Positions 23,755 through 35,568 of a DNA stretch of 64,000 nucleotides are shown here, one piece after another (the stretch's first letter is position 1; each line of letters begins with the position of its first letter). Under the pieces are notes generated by a model, which saw only the letters and a list, made by a program, of their open reading frames with translations, was not told where the DNA came from and made no database searches. The position numbers and the translations under genes were made by a program. Source of the stretch: Neoceratodus forsteri (Eukaryota > Chordata > Ceratodontiformes > Ceratodontidae); contig CM028131.1 in NCBI GenBank assembly GCA_016271365.2, positions 170,008,501 through 170,072,500 of the forward strand. The letters are read 5' to 3'.

Positions 23755-24877
23755 TCATCACGATTTCCTTTTCCCAACCACCTTTTTCCCTTTAAGCTTC
23801 ACTCTGGCCTTCCGCTTCTGAGAGAGACCAGTACCAAGTTGAAAATCAGAGTCAGTTTTTACATCAGGGAGAGATGAAGCAATGGAGGAAGAATCTGACT
23901 CACCTCCTGCATTATGTCTCTTCACAGCTTGAATCGGGAATTTAAATAAAGTTGAAAAAGAGCGACTCGGCTCAGTCTTTTTAGAAGGTGACTGTAATAA
24001 AACTGTTACCGGTGTCCCCTGAGATGTAACAGAAGAAGAAGCCCGAAGTTTAGATCATTGTAAATGTTCCAAAATAGGGTTCAGAGTCAGTTCCAATCCC
24101 TGTGTCAAGCGCAAGGGGTCAGGAGAGACTGCAGCCTTGCCAGATTCATGCTGCAACTCGGGGAAGTCTTCAGGACAGGGGGACCTCACAGGAGATGGAC
24201 CAGAAATCCATTGCCCTGTGACAGGTTCCTGTACCCAGCCAGCACCTTGTAATGCCAAATCTACAGACCAGGTAAGCACTTCAGATGAATCTACAACTTG
24301 GGGTGTTACCAAAGAAGGGGATAAAGCAGCAGTAGTCATATCAAACACAGTACTCACTGTGGTTGGCTGGGAGGCAGGCAGCACAGCGGCAACAATAGAT
24401 GCACTAGAAGCCTCCGAACATACTTGGATGTCATTCAATAGGTGTGTCACCGTGGTTTGTCCTCTAAACCCTCCCGTCGTAACAGGAGGAGAAGTAGTAC
24501 ACATCAGTGTCATTGTCTCGTAATTGTTAAAGTTTTTTACGTAATTTCATTTTAGTAATCGCAAAATTGCATTCTGCTGTAGCCAGGCATTCATAAATCA
24601 CCTTCTCCACAGTGCAAGCCACTTCGAGATCTGAGGAGGAAAGATCCTCCATTACGTCACCATTAGACAAGGAAGAATGAGAATCCATACCATTATTAGA
24701 TAGCTGAGGTTCAGGCAATCTATTCAATACATGTAATTCAGTTTCTGAAGCAATACAGTTCTTTTGCAGATCCTCTGTAAATTGAGTTGCAGTCTCCACT
24801 AAATCAGAGGTTGCAACCAAGACCAAAACTCCCACCTCCATAGCTTCCTCCACAGTAGGCAAAGGTACACCTGCCAT
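23755..24877 (-). pseudogene. Tx1-like ORF1 remnant, element A, lacking the zinc-knuckle core
   Basis: Minus-strand frames 24877-24527 (116 codons), 24513-24055 (152 codons, Ser/Thr/Val-rich) and a basic tail ending near 23758 (KARVKLKGKKVVGKRKS) occupy the place of ORF1. The conserved central part and Cys-rich knuckles seen in element C (29658-28730) are absent. Spacing between the 5' boundary and ORF2 is about 1.1 kb, against about 2.6 kb in element C. This is an internal deletion or a divergent subfamily. Confidence 0.65.
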
Positions 24878-24911
24878 CTTGGACAGAGGTTCCCCCTCTG
24901 AAGAGTAGGGG

Positions 24912-25074
24912 AATTTTTTATTATCATAACATCAAAAACAAAATAATTATAAACAGTGTTAAGTCACACGAAATAATATACAAATCAGATGGCAAACAAA
25001 ATCAATTAAGTATTGCAGTCATACATTATCAGATCGGTGTGTGAAAAGAACTATGTATCAGCATCCCCCCCACT
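24912..25074 (-). mobile_element. Tx1-like LINE (element B), severely 5'-truncated
   Basis: About 163 bp lie between gaagagtagggg (24900-24911) and aaaagagtagggg (25075-25087). The left edge gaattttttattatcataac is nearly identical to the 3' end of element C (gaattttttattataataac). This is a 3'-end-only copy inserted at the same SINE motif and in the same orientation. Confidence 0.8.
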
Positions 25075-25387
25075 AAAAGAGTAGGGGAATTTTTTATTAT
25101 AATAACACCATAGAAAAAAAATACAAAAATATAAATGAAACAATGAGTACTGATTATAAATCTGAATCAAGGGGAACCATACAAATCATTATAAACAATA
25201 TTAATCACAATCCTAACCCGGCACTTAGCCATAGACATAAAGAAACCTACTTTCATAACCCTTGGCACACTGCTGGAAAATAATTCCCAACCCCCCCAAC
25301 ACTCTTGATCTATTTATATTTAATAAATAATGTAAATCCTTTCCACCAATTAGTCACCTTTTGTGCTGTTCTAAATTGTAAATCTTT

Positions 25388-28300
25388 TTAATACACCTTC
25401 TCCATAGCCCCTTTGATCAGTAAACTGATTGTCTCATAAGACATCACCTTTTGATAAAGAACCCATTGACATCTAGCCTGCCATAAATAACATTTTAAAC
25501 AACAACAATAAATCTGTAAGGTTTCTATATAACTGGCCCCAAATTGAGGAAAGTTACCCAAAACCAAAATATCATAGTTCATATGCAACAACCATCTCAG
25601 ATTCCATTTTAAAGCCAGGAATTTCCAAAGGGAAGTAGCATAGAATAACAAAAAGAAGAAATGCTCTACAGTTTCTTCCTGATTGATAGTCAGGAAAAGG
25701 ACATACCCTTTCCTCTTTAACCTTGTGTTTAGCATTTCCCCATACCACAATCTTCCCATATATAGTTAACCATTAAAATTCCCACATTTGTTCCAGCAAT
25801 CTTGGATTATTTAGCTGAGAAAGCACCCCTTGTATTAGAGTAGTAGGACAGTTTTTTAAAGCTGGCACTGAAGGATATAATATCAACATAACTAAGTCAT
25901 ATAATTTGGGCTCTGTATTCATTTTAATAATTTGTTTGGAAAGACCCCATTTGTAGAGTTTCTTTACTATTGGTTTGAAAAATAATGGGACCTGTAAATT
26001 TTGTGATAGTTTCGGGGAGGTAGTATGCCAAACCGAAAAGTAATGATTAAGAACACATTGTAATAGATAGCTATACTGAGATGCTGATGATAATAATCCC
26101 ACTTTGACATTTTGAGAAATAAATAAAGTAATAAAAAATGTGATTGGGTCCACCATTCCTAGTTCCCCCTTTTTTTTCCAGATAGGTATATTGTCTTTTT
26201 ATGGGATTAAGCCTATTGCCCCAAAACATCTGAAAAAATAGACTGTATAGTCTGGTTTCAAATTCTTGAGAGGTGGAAATATCAGTGCTGTATATAAGCA
26301 TTTGGAAATTAAAAACTGTCTAATGACTTGCACCCTTTTTGTTTTGGCCAATCTCCAATGTTTCCAAACTTGCACTTTAGTATTAGCAGAGGAGAAAACA
26401 TGTTACCAATTTAGTGTCAGGAGATTCTGAGGCCCAAAGTATAATCCCAAAATCTTAATTGGAGCTGAAGAAATATGAAATCCCTGTATGGAAATCTCAG
26501 CAGGATAGTTGACCCCAATAAATACACCCTGACTTTTTGTTTTATTAATTTTTGAATTAGAAACATGAGAATATGAGACAAAAAAAATCGAAATTTTAGT
26601 ATAATCTGAGAAAAAAACACAAACATCATCTGCATAGGCTTGTAAATATAATGCATCCAAACCGGGTGATCCTAATACCCCTTTCCACTGTGGATAATGT
26701 GTTAATGATTGTATTAATGTATCTATTGTAAATAAATATAATAGCGGACTTAATGGACACCCCCGACGAACCCCTGTAACTATGTGAAAGCCCTCTGTAA
26801 TGCACTTATGAATAATTGGATGAATAATAGCAGTATCATAAAGTGTTTTTATCCAGTGGATGAAGGAAGATTAAACCCCATAATGTTGCAAGGTTGGAAA
26901 CAAAAAAGGATGATATACCTGATCAAAAGCTTTCATTTGGTCTAGGGCGAGAATGCATCCTGACTGCTTATGTGATGAAAGATATTCAATTAAATCTCTG
27001 ATGATCATAAGGGCCTGCTGTATCTTTCTGACTGGGAGCCCACAATATTGGGATGGTGATATAACCATGTTTGCAAAGACCCTAAGTTATGAATTTAAAA
27101 GGCTAGTCGATAATTTATTATCTGAATTAAGAAGTGTAATTGGTCTCCAGTTTTCCAGGTTCTCTTAATCCCCTGTTTTAAATATAAAAATCAACAGGCC
27201 TCCTGAAAACCAAAGGGGGAATGTAGGGGTTGAGAGAAAAAAATTAAATACCAAAGCCAAACATTTTGAGAATTCGGATGGGAATGCTTTGCATAATTCT
27301 GATGTTATTCCATTGATTCCTGGGGAAATCCTGTTCTTTTGGGATTTTATTGCAACCTCGATTTCTGCAGCTGTTATTGGGGTAATTAAATTAAACATAT
27401 CAAAATTAATTTTGGGAAGACGAATCATTTTAAAAACAGCTCCATCTCCTCAACACTAGGGGGCTCCACTGGGTTATGTAATTCCAAAAATTGTCTGATT
27501 GCGGCATGAATCCTAGTTATATCCTGAACTTGACACCCATCCTGTGTTATTAAAGAGGACATTGTAATTTTTGATTTATATTGTTTAAAAGCCTCATAGG
27601 GATCCCCATAAGGCTGTTTCTGAGTGCCTTCTTGAAAAAGCACTTTCATGGTATTGGCCCTGTTGTATTGTACCTCCTGTAGTTGTTGTTTTATGTTTGT
27701 AATTTGGGATGAGTAATCAAATTTGGAGGTGTTTGCCATAGTAAATAAATAATACAGCTGCTGACGTAGTTTTAAATAATTCAGGAATTTTACATTTTCT
27801 CTAGATCTGCCAAGGTTTGAAATGAGTCATTTTAAATCCTCCTTTGACTCCCTCCACCAGTCACCTAAATCGTCATAAAGAATAGCAACTGAGAATCATG
27901 CACAGAGCAATGATTTTATGGCCTTTAACACAATTGGATTTTTTAACAGTGGAGAACTTAATTTCCACTTTGGGTTTTGGGAAGATATTACTGTACTGGA
28001 TAAAATTTTGCATTGAAGGAGTAAATGATCTGAGAAAGTCATAGGATATGTATAAAATTTACATGGGAGGAGGTTTTTTGACAAGAAAATATAATAAATT
28101 GTAGAAGTAAGGGTGTTTTTTTATAGGTAAATTTTGGACCCCCTGGTTGAAATTGTCTACTATCTACTAGGCCAGACGTATCCAGTAATTGAAATAAAGC
28201 GTTGGAGTCACAATAATTTTTTTTCTCTTATCCGTATGTCCGTCCTTCGCTTTCTGTAACCCACAGTTAAAGTCACCACATAAAAAATTGTGAAATGAAG

Positions 28301-28694
28301 TAATTAAAAAGGGTCAAATCATAGAAAAAAGGGCCACCCTCTCTGCCTTTATCTGGGAACAATATACATTAATAAATTGGCAAACCATGGAGTTCCATTT
28401 TCCATCCAAAATCATTAGTCTTCCTGGACTCAAATCAATAATTTTTAAAAGAGAAAAATTATATGAATTAAAAAGAAAACCTATATCATCAGCAATCTGT
28501 TGACCGAAAGACCAGTAGGAAAGGCCCCAACACCATTCTCTTTGAAAAAACCTGGCTTGATCCAGTGTAAACATCCAAGTTTCTTGAATAAGACATATAT
28601 CAATAGAGAAACTGTGAATATAATCATAAACAATCTGACGTCTACTTGGATTCAATAAATAATGGACATTTAAGGAACCGACTGTGAAGCCCAT
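25388..28694 (-). pseudogene. Tx1-like ORF2 (endonuclease-RT), element C
   Basis: The N-terminal endonuclease (28694-28314) reads GSLNVHYLLNPSRRQIV and DICLIQETWM. A further endonuclease fragment at 28084-27896 contains FSDHLLLQCK. RT fragments follow: 27428-27165 (PGINGITSELCKAF), 27068-26871 (CILALDQMKAFDQVYH, motif A) and 26660-26403 (QAYADDVCVFF, motif C). The connection and C-terminal domain occupy 26301-25388 (EETVEHFFFLLFYATSLWKF). The catalytic aspartates are present, but stops and frame breaks are many. Confidence 0.9.
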
Positions 28695-28729
28695 TTAATA
28701 GAAAAGGAAGATCAACCATCCTTTTTCCT

Positions 28730-31141
28730 TCATTTTTTCTTTTTCCCTCTGTACCTTTCCTGTGGGTGAAAGGGGGAAGGGGGACTATCCTGAAGTGTCT
28801 GTGACTCAGGTTCACCACAATCCATGTCAGTATCCCCCCACTGAGTGGATAAAACAGCGAATGGATTGCTAGGTTCAATCTCCACCTGAGGTGGGGGGGT
28901 TTGGTTCCTTGAGGACCTCCAAACTACAACTACTGGTGGAGGAGCTGGATGGTCTGGTGCCTGATTCCCCTGCTGTGAACTATAACACACAGGGGAGAGA
29001 AGAATAGGGAGAGTAGGAGAAGATAGGAGAGGGTCAGAAAGACTGGGAAGGGTCTGGTCTTTTGACTGCCCCATAGTGTGGGATGAATCCATATGTGGGT
29101 CAGCCACATCCAAAGAGGTAGCTGTAGTTGTCTGAGGAGAACTATCTGCTAAGTCCTGAGCTTTCTGAATAAGAAGGTCAGGGCTGCCACTACAAGCTCT
29201 ATTTTTTGCTGCCCATACACATTCTGTGAAGACATGCCCAGTGTCTTCGCGTAGGTCGCATTTGGTAAAATTGGCACATTGAAAGGCAATGTGATCTGTT
29301 TCCCCAAAATTATCACAATGGGGCCTGTCACAAGAACAGGACAAGTGAGTACGAGACCCACATTTATAACAGGCCCTAGGCTGTCCAGCATAAAAACAAA
29401 CCCCCTATCTCTCCCTAAGAGGAAAGAGTTGGGGATGTGTTCTATACCACTATCTGTTTGTCGAAGTTTCACCTTAAACCACCAACCTCCAGTCCAGCAC
29501 TGCTCAGAATCAAGAATGGCTTCAGGGGGACTTAAAACTTCACTTTTTTGGGACAACCAATAGGCAATATCGTCCACATGAACCCCCTCATTCCTGAACA
29601 TAATCATTACATATTTAACCAGAGGTTTAGATAAGGGAATAACAAAAAAGGGGTCCATATGGGAGAAAATTTTACCTGGTTATATGTCTTCCAAAATAAA
29701 TCTAAAGCATAGGCAGAACAAAAACTAACATCGAAGTTATCTTCACCGGAAATGTTAATAAAAGCAAAGACTTCTCTAAGTGAAAATTGCAGAGAGTCTT
29801 TTAATACCTTTTTCCCCACATAATGTCTATCTGGTCTCACCTCCAATCCCCCTTTATAATGCAGTCTAACTGCATTCCTACGAGGTGCAGCTTCCTTCTT
29901 AATTTTAGAAAACAAATCTGACATTAATGGTTTCTCTAAATCAGGTGTCTTTTTTGAAAGAGTAGAAAGATTTTCAGTTCCAGAATTTATAACTGAATCA
30001 GAAAGGTCAGTGGCTACATGAACAATGGTCTGGGATGCCACAGCTGAGGGCCATACAGAAGGGAAAGCGTCCGAACAAGCTGCAGCTGACAAAGTTGACA
30101 ATGTTTCAGGAGATGACTGGGGTTTCCACCTGGCTCGTTTTGGGAAAAATTCAATTTCGGATCCCAATCAGGTGTTGGATGCCAGGTACCCTTTTTCAAG
30201 GTCCACCCTGTTTCACAGAGCTTTCTGGGGGGACTATAAGTCTGTAGCCTGGGGTTGTGAAAGGGGGTCGAGTGGTAGTGACCCTGAGGAAAGTTCTGAA
30301 GGTCCTTGAGGAGAGGAGGTGTTTGCAGTAACGCTGGTACCTATATTACGTTTAGAGAAAAAAGAGCAGTTCTTTTGTCCTTACTTTAATCCCCCGTCTT
30401 ATCCTGTAATAATTGTTGCCGTGTTGATAAAAGAAATTCAGAAACCTCATCTTGATTTAGGGGGGTAGTTTGAAATAAGCAGGAGGTATCAGAAGTAGTG
30501 CTATCAGTCGAAGAAACAGGTAATGAACTGCGGAACACAAACCCCACAGTTTTTGTAAGCATGATACAGCAAGGCTCAGGATCAGAGCTTTCACTAGCTA
30601 TGGTAATGTTTTCCGGGTCTTTAGGGAGCACAGGATAAGCGGGCGGCAAGTTTAAGCCAGGATGCTGTTCATGTAACTGTTGTGAGGGCTCTAGGCACTG
30701 AATCACTGTGGATTCGTTACTGCCAGCCGACACAGGAGCAGAATGCAAGTCATTAACAGTGTTTAAAGTTTGTACAGACCCACCGGAATCAGTAAGCTCT
30801 CCACACAGTTCAGCATCACGGTCAATGACAGCCTGTTTGGAAGTACTGACAGGCGTTGCTGAGGAATGCATTATACACAGCTGCTGCTGGAGTCTGTCTT
30901 GTTCTTTAGCCAGAACGGCAAGCTGGAGTTTAAGCTGTTCCTGTAAAACTGCTTGATTAGGAGTTGTATTAAACACAGCATTACTTATCGGTTGTAAAAC
31001 AGGTAGAACTTTATTCATTGTAGATGCTGGTAATTCTTTATCCTGCAATATTTTATCAGCACATACGGTATTATTTTCAGGTAAAACTGTTGAATCCAAG
31101 GCAGAGCATGACAGCTGCTCCCCTTCTCTCGGAGCATCCAT
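28730..31141 (-). pseudogene. Tx1-like ORF1 (gag-like) with zinc knuckles, element C
   Basis: Three successive frames cover it. Frame 31141-30386 (251 codons) is an N-terminal region with a Gln/Leu-rich coiled-coil stretch (EQDRLQQQL). Frame 30167-29607 has SLREVFAFINISGEDNFDVS and ALDLFWKTYN. Frames 29658-29149 and 29344-28730 have WLSQKSEVLSPPEAILDSE and LGRDRGF, followed by Cys/His knuckles (CDNFGETDHIAFQC, then GHVFTEC). One knuckle cysteine is replaced by phenylalanine. The order matches Tx1-clade ORF1 proteins, which bind RNA. A frameshift lies near 29350-29390. Confidence 0.85.
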
Positions 31142-31303
31142 CCTCCTTCGCGAACCAGAACAAATTCATAGCAGGAGAAGTAGGCTGAAAAGCAGGAGCT
31201 GGAACATGGGGACAGAGAGCAGCATTTCCACCACCTCCACCAGGATCTGGAACAGCAGCTATCTTGGGGTCACCAGCAAAAGGGTCCCCTCTGCTCACAG
31301 GAA

Positions 31304-31540
31304 GCAGAGTAGGGGAATTTCCCCTGTGTCCTGGCCCAACTTCCCTCATTCACTAAAAATACCACCAACAGCTTAATCTGGTTCAAGGTCAGTTGGCATT
31401 CATCTGTATCCCCCTCCCCCGGGTCATGTCTGAAAATAGGCAGGATTTGTCTAGTGCACTTACCTGGTCAACAAAAACTAAATAAATAAAATAAATAATT
31501 AGGCTGATCATGGGTTGCCTCAGAGATATGCTAATTAGGC
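31304..31540 (+). repeat. V-SINE, right part and 3' target duplication
   Basis: The SINE resumes with agagtaggggaatttcccct and then gtgtcctggcccaacttccc, the expected continuation of the V-SINE core. Its tail (31418-31490) reads gggtcatgtctgaaaatagg, then acttacctggtcaacaaaaa, and ends in ctaaataaataaa. This tail matches the 3' end of the LINE at 35569-41050. The duplication gagatatgctaatt at 31523-31536 closes the element. Confidence 0.9.
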
Positions 31541-31740
31541 AAATTATATCACGTGTTTTTGCCATTTGTACAGAAATACGGGAGCGATTTGCCAGGGAAC
31601 CGGCCTGACATGTTGCTGGTAAGGTGACTGACAACTGTTTCTTGTTTTTAAAACAAAAAGTCATTTTTATTGCTGCTGCCAAGCGGAGCTTACAGAGGTG
31701 ATTTTCTGTCAGGTATTGATACATGATGCACACTGAGGTA

Positions 31741-31830
31741 CAGCGTGACGCAGCAGAAGGAGCAGGTGGCTCATGCTCGCCATTATAACCGGTGGGTTAT
31801 AATGGCAAATTATAACCTGCTCTTTTAATG
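31741..31830. repeat. Short hairpin (foldback FB6)
   Basis: A perfect stem gccattataacc (31779-31790) and gggttataatggc (31794-31806) sits inside a second pairing gagcaggt (31761-31768) with acctgctc (31815-31822). A further arm copy attataacc follows at about 31808. A CCAAT-like cagccaatcaggcc then aaggatttcc occurs near 32055-32085, as downstream of the other foldbacks. Family membership is inferred. Confidence 0.6.
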
Positions 31831-32880
31831 GTAAAAAATTAAAGCCAGTTATTTAGTTACTTTATTTTATTTAATGGATATTTATTTTAAGGGCCTAGTT
31901 AAAGTTTTTTATATATGAGTAAAGGCTGCAGCCATGTTTGTGATGGAAATTAGGAAGTAAGTGACTTATGAATTCAATGAGTTGCCCTGGTTGGCAGGGA
32001 CTTCTTTTTAGCAATGGTTGCTGCACTCGTACTGCCATGGCTAGAGCCAAGTCTCAGCCAATCAGGCCACAAGGATTTCCTTGAACATTTAATATTAGGA
32101 ACTCCATTTTTATTGTTCTACATTAGAGAATTACCCCACAACCATGAATTTAGGAATATTCTGTTGCTTTGATCTATGAAGTGCACCAATTCAAATAAAT
32201 TCTTGCCAGAGTTGTAATGGCTGCTAATAGGCTAATATTGACATAATGTCACTGGTAGGAACAGCATTTACAATAAATTAAATAGCAAATACAATAAATT
32301 ATATTAAAAGCAATGGTTTGAGGTATTGATGTTGTTATTTGGGGTGAAGGGGTTAGTGAAATGTTGTTATTTGCCATTATATTCCTGAATGAGATAATGA
32401 GGAGTACAGCTGAACAATGACTTTTCTCAATATGTTTTATATTATTTCTGCCCATCTTATTTCTGGCCAAAAATAATTTTATAGTTTCATTGAAGAAGTT
32501 CTTCAACTTTATAAACTTTCACAGTTTCTCAGTGCCAACTCTTTTTAAAATGCCTGCAGATTTGATCAGGTTGACTCATGGTTTTGCTTAAAGCTGCTAA
32601 AGCTCTACCCAAAATTGGGAATTGCATCCCGGTCACCCCTTTGAAAATCCTGCTGACAGTCTTTTATAAAACATTCTCAAAAAATGTCTTCTAAATGTAG
32701 CCATTAGACTTTAGCTGATAACCAATTATATCTAATTATAGTGAGGACTTTTTAAACTAGATTCCTCTCATAGTTCAGGAGGGTGGAGAGCACAATATAA
32801 CCATTCAAAGTTTGCAGTTTGTACCTGATGGGTGGCAACAACCATCCCTCTTTATTTATGGAGAAGAAGGGATGCATTAT
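31831..32880. other. Unassigned sequence
   Basis: Apart from the CCAAT-like block near 32055, I recognise nothing in this kilobase. Confidence 0.5.
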
Positions 32881-33185
32881 AGTCATAACAGCATAGTGGT
32901 CGGAGTTTATCATGTAATAACTGGACAAAGCATTAATAAATATATTAATCCCCTAGTCCAGTTATTACTGAGGAACCACTTAAGCACTATAGCTGACTGC
33001 TATTATACTAAAAAGAAGGACATTTTTTTGGAAAACTTCTGAAATCAGAGCTACAGCATGTCAGTGAGAAACCAGGAAATGTTTTGTAGTTTTTTTACAG
33101 ATGCACTGTAGCACTGCTCTCAGCTAATCAGAACACCAGGATTTGCATTCAGTCCGATTGAGTCTACTGTCCAGTTATCACAGAT
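32881..33185. repeat. Foldback element FB7
   Basis: Stem gtaataactggac (32914-32926) pairs with gtccagttattac (32956-32968) around attaataaatatattaat. Outer pairing catagtggt / accacttaagcactat is partial. A third arm copy gtccagttatcac lies at 33169-33181, after cagctaatcagaacaccagg, which resembles the CCAAT-like block of FB3 and FB4. The arm sequence is unlike any other copy here. Confidence 0.75.
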
Positions 33186-34189
33186 TAATCAAACAGTAGG
33201 TCTCTTTTCAGATTGACTGAGAGCAGTCTTTATCAGTATACTATGTGTTTTTGACTGGGAGGTATGAAGTCACTGGGTCTTAGTTTTTAAAATAATTTCT
33301 GTAGTTCTGTGCATACAGAAACATTATTCTGAAATTGGTTCCAAGTAGTGCTCTGCAGAATTTTCAAATTCCAGTTGAATGCAGTTCAGCAGAATTTTGA
33401 AAAATGCTGCTGAATTAAATAATTTTGTCAGAAGCGGAAGGGTGGAATTTCGATACAGAAAAGACAAAATGGGTTTCTGCAGATAATTAATGCTGAATTA
33501 AATTCTGTAGCTCTAATTATATCGTGTAGAACTCTTCCACAACAATTTTACAATAAGTATATGGAATCCAGTTAGCACAGTGCATTGAAAGTGTACCCAT
33601 TTTTTTAGCCTAACACAGGACTAATCTGTTCATCAACTCTATCCACTAGGTTTTAAAGCAGTGTTCTGATGTGGCACTTATTTTGCCATAAAATGCATCA
33701 TCATCATCCATAATTATTATTCCGTGGAGTTGCCTATGGCTGGAATACAATTCCACTGCTAATCATGGGATAGTAAACAATGATCACATGCTGCTGCACT
33801 CCACAGAAAATTTATACAAATGATGTCATCAGCTTAGTGCAGACCTTATAGGAATTTGAGAGAGAAGAATGTGCTCTGCTGTTGTTCAAAAGAAGCATCT
33901 TTGAAATAAACCTTAAAAACTTGTTTCATCAAGTACTTTTTCTATAGGCTTTTAGTAAAAGTACTGATGGTGTAGGTGGAATGTAATAAATTTTTTGTTT
34001 TTGGGTTTTGTAGTGTTTCTTTTTACTACTTTAGTTGCAGCTGTATTTTCCATTCCTGAGGAATGGGTGATGGGTGCTGCTTATCATTCTCTTCCCTTTA
34101 GGAAAGTGAGAGAAAGAGAGAGAGAGAGAGAGAGACAGAGAGACTGTGAACTGCATATGTGAAATAACTATCCAGAGCCAAGGTTGATT
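33186..34189. other. Unassigned sequence with (GA)n
   Basis: A (GA)n microsatellite occupies about 34106-34143. Nothing else is recognised. Confidence 0.6.
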
Positions 34190-34838
34190 TTGTGTGGTTC
34201 ATTCTTATAAATACTTCTGCACTTAAATTAAGTTTCTGGATTTATTAAATTATTAGTGTGTGTATTGTGATTAGAAATAAGTATTTTTTTGTAAATGCTT
34301 GTGTGAATTAATTGAAGTAATTTATACTTTAAGAACTGTAAATGTTAGAACTTTTAGCATGTAAGGAATAGTCACCACAATGTTTAGATATGGGGAAATA
34401 GTTGAATCAATTGATTTTAAAATGTTTGTTTAATTGCACGTGAACTTTAAGGTAAAAATGCAAGGCAGGGGCATTGTAACCACGCCCGCTTAGGAAGCCT
34501 AACGGCAAAATGCAGGGGTGAATGGTGTCTGGCATATTGGACTAGGGTATGTGTCTTTTAAATTGTTGTTTGTAGCTGTCATTTTACTGTATGGAAATAT
34601 TTGCTGAATATTAACCACCGAATAAAAAACCTGTATAAGGTTTGCAATACAGTGTGTGGCCTATTTGAAGTTTTTTGCTATCTAACCTTACTCTGATGCT
34701 CCCGTTTTTGGTTTGTGGTTTCCACAACTTGAGCAGTTTTGCAATTGTTAGTGAACCTTGACCAGGGTTCATGTAGGTGTAGCACTCATACACTAATATC
34801 GGTACAGGCTTTTCTAAAGTTAGAGTTTTTCTTGCATG
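34190..34838 (+). repeat. Left pseudo-LTR of the Penelope-like element
   Basis: A direct repeat of 45736-46372 with long identical blocks, for example acttctgcacttaaattaag, agcatgtaaggaatagtcac, aaaaaacctgtataaggttt and gcagttttgcaattgttagt. Both copies end in gagtttttcttg. Differences of several per cent show the insertion is old. Confidence 0.9.
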
Positions 34839-35568
34839 TGAAAGGTATTAAACCTGCAGCCTTTAGAGTAGGATTAATGTCAAATTAAAGATGCCAGCCA
34901 CCAGTGGTCTCTTTTTGTTCCCCCTTATTAAATTTGATTTTTTGGTTTTGTGTAGATTGTGCTTTAAAGTTGTGCAAGCATAAGTCAAAATACTGCAGGC
35001 AGTAGTACTAACACAAATGTAAATGATAAAAGTATTCACACAGAACTGTTTGCACTGAGTAAGTTGGAATCTCTTGATAAAAGAATGCAGAAAATCATTA
35101 ACAGCTTTCATGGAACCAGTTCTAATGAAAATCAAGTACCAATCTGAGTTATGAGTTAAGTGACTGTTTTGAAGAATTAGAGGGGTTTTTATTTAAGGAA
35201 ATGAATACTGCCTGTAATGTCTTCATCCTTGAAACCTATTTGGATAGAGAACTGTTTCCTACAGGATTACGAGTTTTGTGAACTCCTTCTGGTGGCATAG
35301 AGACATTCAAATATAAACTGGAATAGGATGAAGCAGCTAAAATTTGCACAAAAGTTTTTATCGAGTTAATTATCAAATAAGACATGAACAAACTGATTAA
35401 TAATGAGATTAAGATGGCTAAAAGCAAACTGAAATATTTTTGAGACCCCCTATTTAAAGAACTTGATGAGGACTTTAAGTCATGGCTTGAAATTTATGAG
35501 AAAAAGTTAATTGCATGGAAACAAAGAAAATTAGTCTGTGAAGAAAAGGACAAGGAAAAGGGATACTT
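34839..35568 (+). pseudogene. Penelope-like element, N-terminal coding remnant
   Basis: Plus-strand sequence with stops but a lysine/glutamate-rich, coiled-coil-like character (for example KKLIAWKQRKLVCEEKDKEK near 35500-35565). It ends abruptly at the poly-T-like left edge of an inserted LINE. Assignment rests on position between the pseudo-LTR and the downstream RT parts, and on composition like the N-terminus of Penelope-like proteins. Confidence 0.55.

Larger units (their letters stand above)
20214..24899 (-). mobile_element. Tx1-like L1 LINE (element A) inserted in V-SINE
   Basis: This minus-strand element has its 3' end (complement of aaaaattttattgaaacata) at 20214 and its 5' end near 24898. 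It is bounded by gaaaagagtaggg (20201-20213) and gaagagtagggg (24900-24911), a target duplication from the V-SINE core. It holds a decayed ORF2 (endonuclease, RT, C-terminal domain) and an unusually short ORF1 region. Tx1-clade LINEs are known for sequence-specific insertion, which fits this boundary. Confidence 0.88.
25088..31303 (-). mobile_element. Tx1-like L1 LINE (element C), near full length
   Basis: A 6.2-kb minus-strand element with ORF1 (31141-28730) and ORF2 (28694-25388) in the expected order. It is bounded by aaaagagtagggg (25075-25087) and gcagagtagggg (31304-31315), again the V-SINE motif. At its right the V-SINE 3' half resumes. The 5' end (complement of cccctctgctcacaggaag) resembles the 5' end of element A (ttccccctctg), so both appear 5'-complete. 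Confidence 0.88.

Noticed and set aside
34680..34740. Possible hammerhead ribozyme in the pseudo-LTR (ctgatgc, later gtttc)
   Set aside because: Penelope-like elements can carry hammerheads, but the core here reads ctgatgc where ctgatga is needed, and I could not place a matching gaaa with stems. The right pseudo-LTR (near 46230) has the same defect.
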